This document shows, in pieces, positions 1-9,857 of a stretch of 44,148 nt of DNA. This DNA comes from Chthoniobacteraceae bacterium (lineage in GTDB: Bacteria > Verrucomicrobiota > Verrucomicrobiia > Chthoniobacterales > Chthoniobacteraceae): NCBI GenBank assembly GCA_947448395.1, contig CANFNA010000007.1, positions 1 through 44,148 on the forward strand, in the 5' to 3' direction. The stretch's first letter is position 1; each line of letters begins with the position of its first letter. The notes under the pieces were generated by a model. It was not told the DNA's origin and made no database searches. It saw only the letters and a program-made list of their open reading frames with translations. A program made the position numbers and the translations under genes.

Positions 1-1492
1 GATGCACCCCGAAGGGCCTGCTCTGACGAATGGTGAGGTTCTTTATGGTAACACGGCGGACGTTCTGGAGCAGGATGACGCCGTGCGTGCCGAAGGCGGG
101 ATTGGCCTTCGAAGATAGGCCGAGGGTATTTCCGTTGTTGGCGACGGCGTTCGCCAGAGTCGTCCAGATCCCGCCTTCGATGGCGATGTCGGTGTCAAGC
201 GGCTGATCGGCCGGCACGGGCTTGGTGTTCAGTGTGACGACATGTTCGTTGCGCACCATGCAGGTGTTGCTTCCGGGTTTGAGGCGGATCTCGGCGGTCG
301 GGTCGGCGCTGAGTTTCTGGCCGGACTTCAAGACCAGCGGGCCGTCGATGTAGTAGGGCTGTGCGCTTGCGGGGATGTGCAGCGTGCCTTGGGCGTCGAG
401 CGAGGCCTGCATGGCCTGCGTCCAGACTTCGCCCGTCACCTCGCGTGTCTCGGCCTTGCCGGAAGCGTCCGGCCATTTCTCGGTCCACGACTCCTTACGG
501 ACGAGCGGCTGGAAGTCCGAAAGCTTCTTGGCTGCGAGCACTGGTGACTTGCCCGTCGGCTCGAGATAGCCGAGCGATACGAAGAAGGCGTCCAGTTCGC
601 GGATCGTTCGGTGGAAGCATCGGTTGGCTTCCTCGCGCGGCTCGCCTTGACCGCGGCCTGGATTGAAGAATCCGTGCGGCTGGCCTTCGTAGGCCTTGAG
701 CTCACAGCGATTGCCTGCGGCTTTCATGGCTTGGGCGAAGAGCTCCACCGTGGGGAATGGCACCGCCTCGTCTTTCGTTCCGTGGAAGAGGATGCTTGGA
801 GGCAAACCAGCGCGGATGAAATGATAGGGGGAGATCTCTCGTGGCCGGCCTTCGGTGCGAGCGCTGAGATTGGCGAGGCTTGCTTCTGAAAGCAACCCAG
901 GGTGGCCTTCCGCCGGCGATAGCAATACGGCGGGGTTAAACAACGCGAGGGCGTTGGGCATCGAGCTGGTTTCGGGATGCGCTCCCTCCTCGAAGCCTGG
1001 TACCAGCGCTACCGCCGCGGCGAGGTGTCCGCCGGCAGATTCGCCTCCGGCGACGATTCGGTTGGGGTCGATACCCAAGCGCGCAGCATTGGCGCGAGCC
1101 CAGCGTATCGCCGCCTTCGCATCGCGCAGGCAGTCCTGGGGGCTGATTCCATGGCGGCTCAGCACCCGGTAATCGCAGGGGATGGCGACCATGCCTCGCT
1201 GGGCTAGGTAGAGCGACTGTGGGAGCAGTTGTCCCGGAGTCCCGCCTTTCCAGCCACCACCGAAGAAGAACAGTACCGCCGGCCGACGATCCGATGCCTG
1301 ATGGTGCGGCGGGGTGAAGACGTAGGCGTTGAGCTTGATGCCATTCACCTCGCGATAGACCTCCACGCTCGCCCCCAGCATTTCGGGAGGATATTTCCAG
1401 CTCACCGGCGGTTCGGGAAGACCTTCGGCCGCCTGGAGCGAGACCAGGGGCGCCAGCAGCAGGGCGAAGAGGAGGGTGAGGAGGTGATGCAT
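1..1492 (-). CDS. Secreted alpha/beta hydrolase (esterase/lipase, BD-FAE/acetylxylan-esterase-like) fused to a right-handed beta-helix (GH28/polygalacturonase-like) domain; 3' end truncated by window edge
   Basis: Manual minus-strand translation from ATG at 1492 with no stop to the window edge: MHHLLTLLFALLLAPLVSLQAAEG (signal peptide) ... RRPAVLFFFGGGWKGG ... DCLRDAKAAIRWARANAARLGIDPNRIVAGGESAGGHLA ... ILFHGTKDEAVPF ... GQPHGFF (nucleophile GESAG, Asp, His); then TAEIRLKPGSNTCMVRNEH ... IAIEGGIWTTLANAVANNGNTLGLS ... NVRRVTIKNLTIRQSRPFGVH, typical of beta-helix polygalacturonase-like repeats. Not in the supplied ORF track. Confidence 0.85.
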   Translation of the reverse strand, partial: MHHLLTLLFALLLAPLVSLQAAEGLPEPPVSWKYPPEMLGASVEVYREVNGIKLNAYVFTPPHHQASDRRPAVLFFFGGGWKGGTPGQLLPQSLYLAQRGMVAIPCDYRVLSRHGISPQDCLRDAKAAIRWARANAARLGIDPNRIVAGGESAGGHLAAAVALVPGFEEGAHPETSSMPNALALFNPAVLLSPAEGHPGLLSEASLANLSARTEGRPREISPYHFIRAGLPPSILFHGTKDEAVPFPTVELFAQAMKAAGNRCELKAYEGQPHGFFNPGRGQGEPREEANRCFHRTIRELDAFFVSLGYLEPTGKSPVLAAKKLSDFQPLVRKESWTEKWPDASGKAETREVTGEVWTQAMQASLDAQGTLHIPASAQPYYIDGPLVLKSGQKLSADPTAEIRLKPGSNTCMVRNEHVVTLNTKPVPADQPLDTDIAIEGGIWTTLANAVANNGNTLGLSSKANPAFGTHGVILLQNVRRVTIKNLTIRQSRPFGVH

Positions 1493-1507
1493 CGTCTGAC
1501 GGTTATT

Positions 1508-1550
1508 GGTAAGCATTGGCTTTTTGCCCCGCTTCCGCAACTCGCGCGCG
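1508..1550 (-). repeat. Dispersed intergenic repeat, copy A
   Basis: GGTAAGCATTGGCTTTTTGCCCCGCTTCCGCAACTCGCGCGCG; matches copies C, D and E. Confidence 0.65.
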
Positions 1551-1778
1551 CTGTCAGCACCGGTTCTCACTCCGCCGGGATGCCAGGCGTGTCGCCGGGG
1601 GAAATTCAGATGAACAGGCCCCACTTGTCCGCGTGTTGGTAGGTGGCGGGAACGATGAGCTGAAACTCCTCCGTGGCGATGTCCAGCGCCTCGGGGTACA
1701 GGAGGGGAGAGTGACTAGAGTGTTTTCACAAACACCCTCCTTCACTCCTTGATTTGTTAATCGCTCTCACTGGGCTGC

Positions 1779-1813
1779 GGGTAGCATTTTGTATTTCCCA
1801 TCGCTACGGGCGG
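1779..1813 (-). repeat. Dispersed intergenic repeat, degenerate copy F
   Basis: GGGTAGCATTTTGTATTTCCCATCGCTACGGGCGG; closest to copy B. Confidence 0.4.
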
Positions 1814-1981
1814 AGGATGTGGGGATGTATTGTGTTGTCGTTAAGGACAGGGCGGGTGGGACGTATACCAGCCAGCGGGCTTAGGTGGAGTTGCTTGCTC
1901 CTGCGTGATCATGGGAGTTGGCTCGGCCTGATCACTCAGGGGGTGAATTCTCGTCGTGGGAGACGCTTCTCTAGGCAGTTG

Positions 1982-4900
1982 CTATTTTCCGAGGTCGAAA
2001 AGGTATTTGAAAAGATCCAGTTCCTCGGCCTCGCTGAGGGGCGACATCAGGCCCTCAGGCATCAGAGTTCCAGCATCTGTACGCGTGGCGATTTTGCTTT
2101 TGAGAATGGGTGCGGTGGGATTCCCGGACAGGTCCTTTAAAGTCAGAGTTTCAGCGGTTTCAGACGCCTTATAACCCTGCTGGATCGAACCTTCTTTTGT
2201 CGTGATTTGGGTGAGCATATAGCCTTCCTTCACCTGCCGCTTTGGCCAAAGCACGGACTCCACAATCATCTCCGGTGTCATGGCGCGTCCAATTGCGCTG
2301 AGATCTGGACCTAGAATGCCGCCTTCACTGCCGACTTTATGGCAGGCCGTACACGTGGATTGAGCGGCTTTGAATACCTTCTCGCCTTGAGCGGCATTGC
2401 CATTGGCCTGCGAGCGAGCAACCCACCGACTGACCAGCGATTCGCTGTACTGTGAATCTATCGCTTTAATGCCTGCCGCCGTGACCAACGAAGAACGCAG
2501 TGCAGGTTCATCATATCCACTTTGTGATAGCCACTGTAGTGAAAGCTTTGCTGACTCTGCCTGTAATCCCCCATTTTGAATGGCTTTCGCGAGCAAGGCA
2601 GAACCACTTTTTTGGGCGAGCAGAGGAGTGAGTAGTTCTGAAACTGCCTTGGTTGAAGACACCGTTCCAAGCAGCTTCGCACAACGCTCGGCAACGGCAT
2701 GGGTATCGAGTGGAGTGGCTGCTGAAAGGGCTCCCATCCGGAGAGTTGGATCGGGTGAATCCGAGAGGCGCAGAATTTCCTCCAAAGCGTCTTTTCCTCT
2801 GACTTTAGCGAGTGCTTTTAACGCTGCGCCGCGTTCCGCTGACGAGGCATTTGAATTCGCTAAAATTGAGGAAAGATTCTTTGCTGCTTCTGGCTTTTCA
2901 GATCCGACAGACGCAACAATCTGGCATCCCGCAATTCGTATTCCGGAGTGTACGCTCAGCAGCATCTCGAGTGTGACGTCGGAATAGCCTACTCCATTGG
3001 CTTTTCTGGCTGCATCTCGGATGGCATTGAGCACAGGTTGGGCGGTTTGTGCTTTCGCCAGCGCGTACGAGGCATCGCTAGGACCTCCTTCGTCGACGAT
3101 TGCCTTCAGCAGGAGGTCGCGATCGGAATCATTCAGTTTTCGGGAGTCGATCAAGTTACGAATCGTTGGGAAGAGACTGCTATCGGGGAGCGTGGTGAGC
3201 ACACGAACCAGTGCGTTGGTGCGACCTTCAAAATCGAGGCTCCCGGTTGCCAGTGCTGGTTTCCAAAATGGGGAAAGAGCGTGTATGCATTGCGTGAGGG
3301 CATGAGAGATGGCGGCGTCGGAGGATTGCTCCAGCGAGAGGGACGCTATTTTGAGAGCCTCGTTTGCGAGCGCTTCGGGCATCCATGCACAAGCGACAAT
3401 GGCCTCTAGTCGGACTCGTGGATGTTGGTCCGCCATGGCTTTTTTCAGAAGGGTTAAAGGGCTTTCTAATTTGTGGGCCCATATTCCAACGAGATGGGTT
3501 CCCCAGGCACGCTCGCGAAAATCCTCTGACGCCATTAGGCGCGCAACGATTTCAGGTGAGATCGCTTCATGGGCGGCAAACACGCCGCTCAGTTCGTAGA
3601 GGAACCGTGTGTTTAGGACGTTTTCGGGGATTTGCAGCGCGGCATTTGCAGCTGCAAGCACAAGCGTCGAATCCATTCGGTAAAGGGCAAACTTGGCAGC
3701 ATCGCGTTCCCAGCGTTCCGTAGCGCGGAGGCGCGAAACCAGTTCTTCAGGGCTTTTCTTAGCGAAATTTGGCTTCTGAACAAGGGGGCGTCCTTTCGCG
3801 GTGACGCGCCAAATGCGGCCGTGAGAGCGGTCTCGGCGTGGGTCGCGATAGCTTGCTTGGTAGTGGCCGATCACGGGATTCAACCAGTCACACACATAGA
3901 GTGCTCCATCTGGGCCGACACGCGTTTCAACGGGACGAAACTCGTTGCCGCCCGAGAGTAGGTCGCCCAGATCTTCGCTCACGAAGGTGGATTCAGAGTC
4001 CCGCAGGCGATAGAGCTGAATCTGGCTGGTGTAGTAGGTGCTCTTTAGAAGGACGCCCCGGAGGTCTTCTGGAAGATGACTGCTCTCTAGAATTTCGGGT
4101 TCCATGCTTTTGCCGCGTGAGGCGGCGATTCCCGTTGGGAGCAGTTGCGGATGGAGGGTGGGGATGAGCGCGGGAGTACTGTGCCAGATTTTTGTGTCTG
4201 CGCCGCTTCCGTGGAACATCTGGCCGAAGTTATCCCAAGCGGTGCCCCAGCAATTGAGGCCTGCGCCGCTTTCATTCAGGAAAGAATCAAGGCGGCAAGT
4301 GCGTGGGTTGTAGCGCCAGAGGCCGCTCCGATTGAGCTCTGAAAGACCGTGAGGCGTTTCCACATAAGACCAAATATGGTAGCCTTGAGAAAACCAGAGG
4401 CACCCATCCGGTCCCCATCGCAGCGAGTTGGCGTCTTGATGCGTGTCGCCTGTTCCAAACCCGCTGAGAATCACTTCGCGCCCATCCGCCTTGTCACGGC
4501 CAGCGAGGTCTGTGAGATGAACGAGTTGGGTGCTTTCACAGACATAGAGGCCACCCCCTACCGATTTCGGAGCAAACTCGAAGCCCATCGGCATGGTGAG
4601 GTTTTCCGCGAAGCGCCATGATTTGTCGGCGCGTCCATCGCCGTCGGTATCTTCAAGAACGAGGATGTAGTCATTGCCGTGTTCGCCGGGTTGCAGCTGT
4701 GGATATGCGGGAGTGCAGGCGACCCAGAGTCGACCGCGCTCGTCCCAACGGATCTGAATGGGACGAACCACTCCCAACTTTTCATCCGCGAACAAGTTGA
4801 CTTCGAACCCATCTCGGATTTTGAAGTTGCCGAGTTGTTCTTCCGGCGACGGGGCGGGAGGGTCAGCGCGATTGAGTTGAGGCTGCAAAGGTGCGGGTGC

Positions 4901-5950
4901 TTCCTTGCCAGAAGCGAGAGATTCGACCCTCGCGTCGTTGTAGGAGAGGAGCGGTTGAAACTTTTTGAGCTCGTCAGTTAAGGAGGGGTGATCAGCCGCA
5001 GGTTTTGCGAAAGACACTTGGACTCGGTCTCCATAGGCGAACGCCCAGTTCATACAGCGCCAAGTGTCAAACCAGAGGCGGTTCTTTTCTACCACAGCCT
5101 TTTGCAGGGCTTCGGAAGGGGTTACTGAAGCGCCGAGGGATTGAGCGATGATCTGTCCGACGACATTCCATCCCTTTTCCGTGTAGTGCATGCCGTTTCG
5201 AGTCAGCCCGTTTTCCTTCCGAGCAGCGAGCAAGCGAGCAAGGTCGACAAAAATGAATCCGCGAGATTGAGCGATTGCTTTGGCTGCTTCGCTAAACTCG
5301 GCGATGCGTTGATTTAAGCGAGTGTTGTCTGGAATGAGATTGCTGGACGGTTTCTCAAATGGAGCCGGACCGATGATCACAATCCTTGGGGTTTGCTTCG
5401 CAAATTCCTCCAGTAGCATCCCGTAGGCTTGGCTGAAATCTTTCACGGTTTTTGTGGAGTCCAGCGCCTCGACCTGTCCGAACCACGCGACAATAGCCGT
5501 GGCGCCAGCGGCCTGAAGATTTGTGGGCCAAGACCCGAACTGCATCATCCGGTTCTGTCTAAAGACCGTATCACCCTCCCAGCTCATGTGTCGGAATCGG
5601 GGAGTGGCGTCTTTCCATTGCATGGCCAAGCGAGATTCAAGAGCCCCGAGGTGTTGCTCTTGGACCATGTTTTCTGAACCCGTAAACACGACCACTTCAT
5701 CTTTATTAAGAATGAAATTGCCGTCGTCGAAAGGCTTCAGCGGCTTTTGAGGAGGGAGGTATTCGGTGAGACGAGCAGCAGGTCCTGTCGCCGGCTCTGC
5801 GGAGGGGTCGGTTGGAGCTGATGGCGGCGTGCTCACGGCAGTCGCCTGAAGGGCAATGGTAAGGGCCGTGGTCGTTTGGAGAATGAGTCTCGCGAGGAAG
5901 TGGAAGAACATGGGAGGGGGTGCGGGGGGCGGAAAGAGAGCTCTCGCCAC
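1982..5950 (-). CDS. SGNH/GDSL-like domain + PVC-type membrane-bound dehydrogenase propeller (TIGR02604) + HEAT-like repeats + C-terminal cytochrome c (TIGR02603, CTACHK)
   Basis: 1322 aa ORF; SGNH-like FRHMSWEGDT...NGMHYTEKGW; GFEVNLFADEKLGVVRPIQIRWDERGRLWVACTPAYPQ propeller signature; alpha-helical repeats; heme motif STCTACHKVGSEGGILGPDLSAIG. Likely translation start is internal Met at 5911 (MFFHFLARLILQTTTALTIALQATA signal peptide). Confidence 0.88.
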   Translation of the reverse strand: MARALFPPPAPPPMFFHFLARLILQTTTALTIALQATAVSTPPSAPTDPSAEPATGPAARLTEYLPPQKPLKPFDDGNFILNKDEVVVFTGSENMVQEQHLGALESRLAMQWKDATPRFRHMSWEGDTVFRQNRMMQFGSWPTNLQAAGATAIVAWFGQVEALDSTKTVKDFSQAYGMLLEEFAKQTPRIVIIGPAPFEKPSSNLIPDNTRLNQRIAEFSEAAKAIAQSRGFIFVDLARLLAARKENGLTRNGMHYTEKGWNVVGQIIAQSLGASVTPSEALQKAVVEKNRLWFDTWRCMNWAFAYGDRVQVSFAKPAADHPSLTDELKKFQPLLSYNDARVESLASGKEAPAPLQPQLNRADPPAPSPEEQLGNFKIRDGFEVNLFADEKLGVVRPIQIRWDERGRLWVACTPAYPQLQPGEHGNDYILVLEDTDGDGRADKSWRFAENLTMPMGFEFAPKSVGGGLYVCESTQLVHLTDLAGRDKADGREVILSGFGTGDTHQDANSLRWGPDGCLWFSQGYHIWSYVETPHGLSELNRSGLWRYNPRTCRLDSFLNESGAGLNCWGTAWDNFGQMFHGSGADTKIWHSTPALIPTLHPQLLPTGIAASRGKSMEPEILESSHLPEDLRGVLLKSTYYTSQIQLYRLRDSESTFVSEDLGDLLSGGNEFRPVETRVGPDGALYVCDWLNPVIGHYQASYRDPRRDRSHGRIWRVTAKGRPLVQKPNFAKKSPEELVSRLRATERWERDAAKFALYRMDSTLVLAAANAALQIPENVLNTRFLYELSGVFAAHEAISPEIVARLMASEDFRERAWGTHLVGIWAHKLESPLTLLKKAMADQHPRVRLEAIVACAWMPEALANEALKIASLSLEQSSDAAISHALTQCIHALSPFWKPALATGSLDFEGRTNALVRVLTTLPDSSLFPTIRNLIDSRKLNDSDRDLLLKAIVDEGGPSDASYALAKAQTAQPVLNAIRDAARKANGVGYSDVTLEMLLSVHSGIRIAGCQIVASVGSEKPEAAKNLSSILANSNASSAERGAALKALAKVRGKDALEEILRLSDSPDPTLRMGALSAATPLDTHAVAERCAKLLGTVSSTKAVSELLTPLLAQKSGSALLAKAIQNGGLQAESAKLSLQWLSQSGYDEPALRSSLVTAAGIKAIDSQYSESLVSRWVARSQANGNAAQGEKVFKAAQSTCTACHKVGSEGGILGPDLSAIGRAMTPEMIVESVLWPKRQVKEGYMLTQITTKEGSIQQGYKASETAETLTLKDLSGNPTAPILKSKIATRTDAGTLMPEGLMSPLSEAEELDLFKYLFDLGK

Positions 5951-5960
5951 AGAAAATGGA

Positions 5961-7403
5961 TCAAGCGAGCAGGTCTTTTACGACACGTGCAGGATCCACC
6001 CCTGTCAGGCGAAAATCGAGGCCTTGAGACTGAATGCTGAGCCTTTTGTGATCCAGGCCGAGTTGGTGCAGGATTGTTGCGTGAATGTCGTGAACATGCA
6101 CTGGGTTTTCGACGGGGCCGAAGCCGAACTCATCGGTCTTCCCATAGATGAGTCCGGGTTTGAATCCGCCCCCAGCAAACCACATCGTGAAGGCATCAAT
6201 GTGGTGATTGCGTCCCGTAGATTCACGAACTTCACCCATGGGAGTGCGTCCGAATTCGCCGCCCCAAATGACGAGGGTAGAGTCGAGGAGGCCGCGCTGT
6301 TTAAGGTCGCGCACGAGGGCGGCGCAGGCTTGGTCGATATCGCGGCATTTTTCGGGGAGATGTTTCTCGAGATTTTCGGTTGGGCCGCCGTGGTGATCCC
6401 AATTGGTGTCGTAGAGTTGGATAAAACGGACGCCGCGTTCGACGAGTCGGCGCGCAAGCAGACAATTGCGGGCGAAGGTGGTCTCTCGCACATCTTTGAT
6501 GCCGTATAAGTCGAGGGTTGCCTTGGATTCTCCTTGGATATCCATCAACTCGGGAGCGCTAGTTTGCATGCGGTACGCCATTTCGTAGGCGTTGATGCGC
6601 GTGGCGATTTCTTGGTCACCGGTTTCTACCAGGCGCCGGAGGTTTAGTTCGCTAACGGCATCGATGAGTTGGCGTTGTTGGGGCTCCGAGATGGTTTTTG
6701 GGGTGGAGAGGTTGACGATGGGGTCGCCTTGATTGCGGAGTGGCACGCCTTGGAAGGTGGTGGGGAGAACGCCGCTTCCCCATAAGACGGCTCCGCCGCG
6801 AGGGCCTCGCGGGCCACTTTGGAGGACGACAAAACCTGGAAGATTTTCACACTCGCTACCAAGGCCGTAGGTGACCCACGAGCCCATGCTGGGGCGTCCG
6901 AATAGGCCGCTTCCCGTGTTCATATAGAGCTTCGCTGGAGCGTGATTGAAGAGGTCCGTTTTGCAGCTGGTCACGAAGGTTAGGTCATCGACGATGCTGG
7001 ACGTGTGAGGAAGCAGGTTGCTCACCCAAGCTCCCGACTGGCCGTGTTGGGCGAAGTCGAATCTGGTTCCCAGCAGGTTTGAGCGATGGGAGCTATCCAT
7101 GAACGCGAAGCGTTTTCCGGCCGTGTAACTATCGGGGATAGGCTGCCCGTTGAGAGTGTTTAGTTGGGGCTTATGCTCGAACAGGTCCAACTGCGATGGG
7201 CCGCCCGCCATGAACAGAAAGATGACGTTCTTTGCTTTCGCCGGAAAGTGGGTCTTCTTGGGCTCCAACGGATTCTGCATTTTCGTTTTTTGCTGGGCGG
7301 CAGCGAGGCCGCGCTCGCTCAGCAGTGAGGACAGTGCGATGGATCCGAGTCCTACGGAACAACGACTGAAGAAATGTCGGCGGGTGAGGTCTTGGAGAGT
7401 CAT
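5961..7403 (-). CDS. DUF1501 family protein with twin-arginine signal
   Basis: 480 aa; MTLQDLTRRHFFSRCSVGLGSIAL; AKNVIFLFMAGGPSQLDLFEHKP; GGEFGRTPMGEVRESTGRNHH...HVHDIHATILHQLGLDH, canonical DUF1501 motifs. Confidence 0.93.
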   Translation of the reverse strand: MTLQDLTRRHFFSRCSVGLGSIALSSLLSERGLAAAQQKTKMQNPLEPKKTHFPAKAKNVIFLFMAGGPSQLDLFEHKPQLNTLNGQPIPDSYTAGKRFAFMDSSHRSNLLGTRFDFAQHGQSGAWVSNLLPHTSSIVDDLTFVTSCKTDLFNHAPAKLYMNTGSGLFGRPSMGSWVTYGLGSECENLPGFVVLQSGPRGPRGGAVLWGSGVLPTTFQGVPLRNQGDPIVNLSTPKTISEPQQRQLIDAVSELNLRRLVETGDQEIATRINAYEMAYRMQTSAPELMDIQGESKATLDLYGIKDVRETTFARNCLLARRLVERGVRFIQLYDTNWDHHGGPTENLEKHLPEKCRDIDQACAALVRDLKQRGLLDSTLVIWGGEFGRTPMGEVRESTGRNHHIDAFTMWFAGGGFKPGLIYGKTDEFGFGPVENPVHVHDIHATILHQLGLDHKRLSIQSQGLDFRLTGVDPARVVKDLLA

Positions 7404-7409
7404 GGGGAA

Positions 7410-9857
7410 TTATTCGCGGGTGACGGTCTCGTCCAGGTTGAGCAGGGTTCGTGCGGTGTTGATCGAGTCTAGGCGCTGAAGAATAGAGAGCTCTTCGGGT
7501 TGAGGTTTGCGACTCATGCAGCGGCGGAAGGCGGTTTCAAGGCCGTCGTTTTGGATGATTTTTTCTAGTGCCTCGGCGAACTCAAAGAAGCCGGTATCGT
7601 TCATCAATGTCAGAGCCTGAAGCGGCGTATTGCTGCGGATTCGTCGAGTGCAGGTGCTAAAGCCTTCCGGGGCATCGAAGACGGTCAGCGATGGAGGCGG
7701 CGATGCTCGGTAAATGAATGTATACAGGCCTCGGCGGTAGCGGTCGTCCCCTTTACTCACGCTCCAGACGCGTTTGACCTGACCTTGCCCCATCACTCCG
7801 TCGGGAATGGGGGGATAGACGGGAGGGCCGCCAATTTTTTGGGAGAGCAACCCGCAGGCAGAAAGTGCCACGTCACGGACCACTTCAGCATCCAGTCGAA
7901 GCCTCTGCTGTCGAGCGAGCAGGAGGTTATTTGGATCCTTCTCCCGCACATCATCGCGTTCTTTCGAGCTCTGGCGGTAGGTCTGTGAAGTGAGGATGGC
8001 GCGGTGGAGTTGCTTGAGGCTCCAACCTTTTTGGAGAAACTCGGTAGCCAGCCAATCCAGCAACTCTGGGTGGGAAGGTGGAGTGCCCTGCATTCCGAAG
8101 TCGTTCTCAGTTTCTACAATGCCCCGGCCGAAGTATTGCTGCCAGACTCGGTTGACGATGACGCGCGCTGTGAGCGGGTTCTTTGGATGCACGAGCCATC
8201 TTGCCAGATCGAGGCGTGTCGGCACTTCTGAGGATGCTTCCAGAGGATGCAAAACAGAGGGAGTGCCTGGCATGACTTCATCTGCAGGGCGTGTGAAGTC
8301 GCCTTTGACAAAGACGGTTGTCTTTCGTGGCTTTGGCAGTTCTTTCAGAACCAGCGTCGTTACACCCTGATTCAGAATCGTATCCAGCTCGTTGTAGCGA
8401 TCATTGGCTTCGCGGAATGGGCCGACACCACCGATGCCGCCAGCAAATAAAGAACGATTCTGTGCAAAAGAGCGCTTCGCTTTCGGCACTTCGAGAATTT
8501 TCAACAGCGTGCTCGAGATGCTTTTTTTGGCTCCCGGAGTCAGTTTGGCCTCCCAGTCATCCAAGTCAGCAGCGTGTTCGCTCATATAGGCTTTGAGCTT
8601 CTCCTCCATGCTTTTGAATTCCTGCGTCAAACTTGAAACGTCAACGGAGGGATTGAACACCTTCATGGTGGGTTCGTCCTGATTGTTCAGAAATGCGAAG
8701 AGCCGGTAGTATTCCTTTTGTTCGATGGGATCGAATTTGTGGTCGTGGCACTGGGCGCATCCAACGCTGAGTCCGAGCCAGACGGTGCCTGTGGTTGCGA
8801 CGCGGTCAAAAACGCTATCGATTCGGAACTGTTCGCGGTCAATTCCCCCCTCTTGATTAATCTGTGTATTGCGGTGGAATCCCGTGGCGATTTTTTGTGC
8901 GTCAGTCGACCCGGAGAGAAGGTCGCCAGCGAGTTGTTCGATAGTGAATTGATCAAATGGCATGTCCGCGTTAAGCGCCTGAACAACCCAGTCGCGGAAT
9001 TTCCAGATTTGGCGTGGGGCATCAATGGAATACCCGTTGCTATCGGCGTACCGCGCTTGATCCAGCCACCAACGGCCCCATCGTTCGCCGTAGTGGGGGC
9101 TTGAAAGCAGCCTTTCGAGAAGGTCTTGGTAGGCCAACTCAGGATCCTTGGAGAAAGAGGTTAGGAAGGTATCGACCTCCTGCGGAGTTGGGGGCAGACC
9201 GGTTAAATCAAGGCAAACTCTACGCATGAGCGTAGTTGGATCTGCGAGCGGAGAAGGCTGGAGTTGGTGGGTAGCGAGTGTGGACTGGATGAACCGGTCT
9301 ATAGGATGTGAAGCGGCAGAGGATGAGGGGGGCTCTGTCCGAGTTGGGGGAACAAAGGACCAATGTTTTTCATAACGCGCTCCGTTTTGAATCCAACGCT
9401 TCAATAAGTCGCGTTGGCGCTCGGTGAGAGGCGTTTTGTGGGCCTTTGGAGGCGGCATGACCTCGTCTGGATCAGTGCTCAGGATCCGCTTCCATGCCTC
9501 GGACTTGGAAAGGTCTCCGGGGACGATCGCGCGGGTCCCATCGTGTTCGGCCGTGGCTCCTTCAAAGGTATCCAATCGGACTCCTGCCTCTCGGTGTTTT
9601 GGATCGAAGCCGTGGCAGGATAAACATTTGTCCGAGAGGATGGGGCGAATATCGCGGTTGAACTGGATGTCCGCCGCGCTCGCGGCGTCGGTTGGGCTGG
9701 GCGCGCCAAATAAAACAAGGGCGGCTATTAGCCTGCAGAGCCGTGGGATGCCTTTTAGGATCGGCATTTTCGAAGACATCGGACTCAGCAAATTGGTGAG
9801 CCGTGACCGGCAAAGATTCATGAGCTGGAGGGAAGGCGCGCGTAACATCAATTTCAA
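7410..9857 (-). CDS. PSCyt1 (planctomycete cytochrome C) - DUF1549 - DUF1553 protein
   Basis: 815 aa; IQFNRDIRPILSDKCLSCHGFDP; SPHYGERWGRWWLDQARYADSNGY; GLSVGCAQCHDHKFDPI; NPLTARVIVNRVWQQYFGRGIV; likely start at Met 9779 (MSSKMPILKGIPRLCRLIAALVLFGAPSPTDA). Confidence 0.93.
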   Translation of the reverse strand: MKLMLRAPSLQLMNLCRSRLTNLLSPMSSKMPILKGIPRLCRLIAALVLFGAPSPTDAASAADIQFNRDIRPILSDKCLSCHGFDPKHREAGVRLDTFEGATAEHDGTRAIVPGDLSKSEAWKRILSTDPDEVMPPPKAHKTPLTERQRDLLKRWIQNGARYEKHWSFVPPTRTEPPSSSAASHPIDRFIQSTLATHQLQPSPLADPTTLMRRVCLDLTGLPPTPQEVDTFLTSFSKDPELAYQDLLERLLSSPHYGERWGRWWLDQARYADSNGYSIDAPRQIWKFRDWVVQALNADMPFDQFTIEQLAGDLLSGSTDAQKIATGFHRNTQINQEGGIDREQFRIDSVFDRVATTGTVWLGLSVGCAQCHDHKFDPIEQKEYYRLFAFLNNQDEPTMKVFNPSVDVSSLTQEFKSMEEKLKAYMSEHAADLDDWEAKLTPGAKKSISSTLLKILEVPKAKRSFAQNRSLFAGGIGGVGPFREANDRYNELDTILNQGVTTLVLKELPKPRKTTVFVKGDFTRPADEVMPGTPSVLHPLEASSEVPTRLDLARWLVHPKNPLTARVIVNRVWQQYFGRGIVETENDFGMQGTPPSHPELLDWLATEFLQKGWSLKQLHRAILTSQTYRQSSKERDDVREKDPNNLLLARQQRLRLDAEVVRDVALSACGLLSQKIGGPPVYPPIPDGVMGQGQVKRVWSVSKGDDRYRRGLYTFIYRASPPPSLTVFDAPEGFSTCTRRIRSNTPLQALTLMNDTGFFEFAEALEKIIQNDGLETAFRRCMSRKPQPEELSILQRLDSINTARTLLNLDETVTRE

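Noticed and set aside
1720-1735. GTGTTT-TCAC-AAACAC palindrome near the esterase promoter region, considered as a LacI-type operator
   Set aside because: Single short occurrence, not seen upstream of the other genes; insufficient support.
1754-2140. 128-aa plus-strand ORF between the esterase and SGNH-TIGR02604 genes
   Set aside because: Overlaps repeat copy F and the 3' end of the minus-strand gene; no signature.
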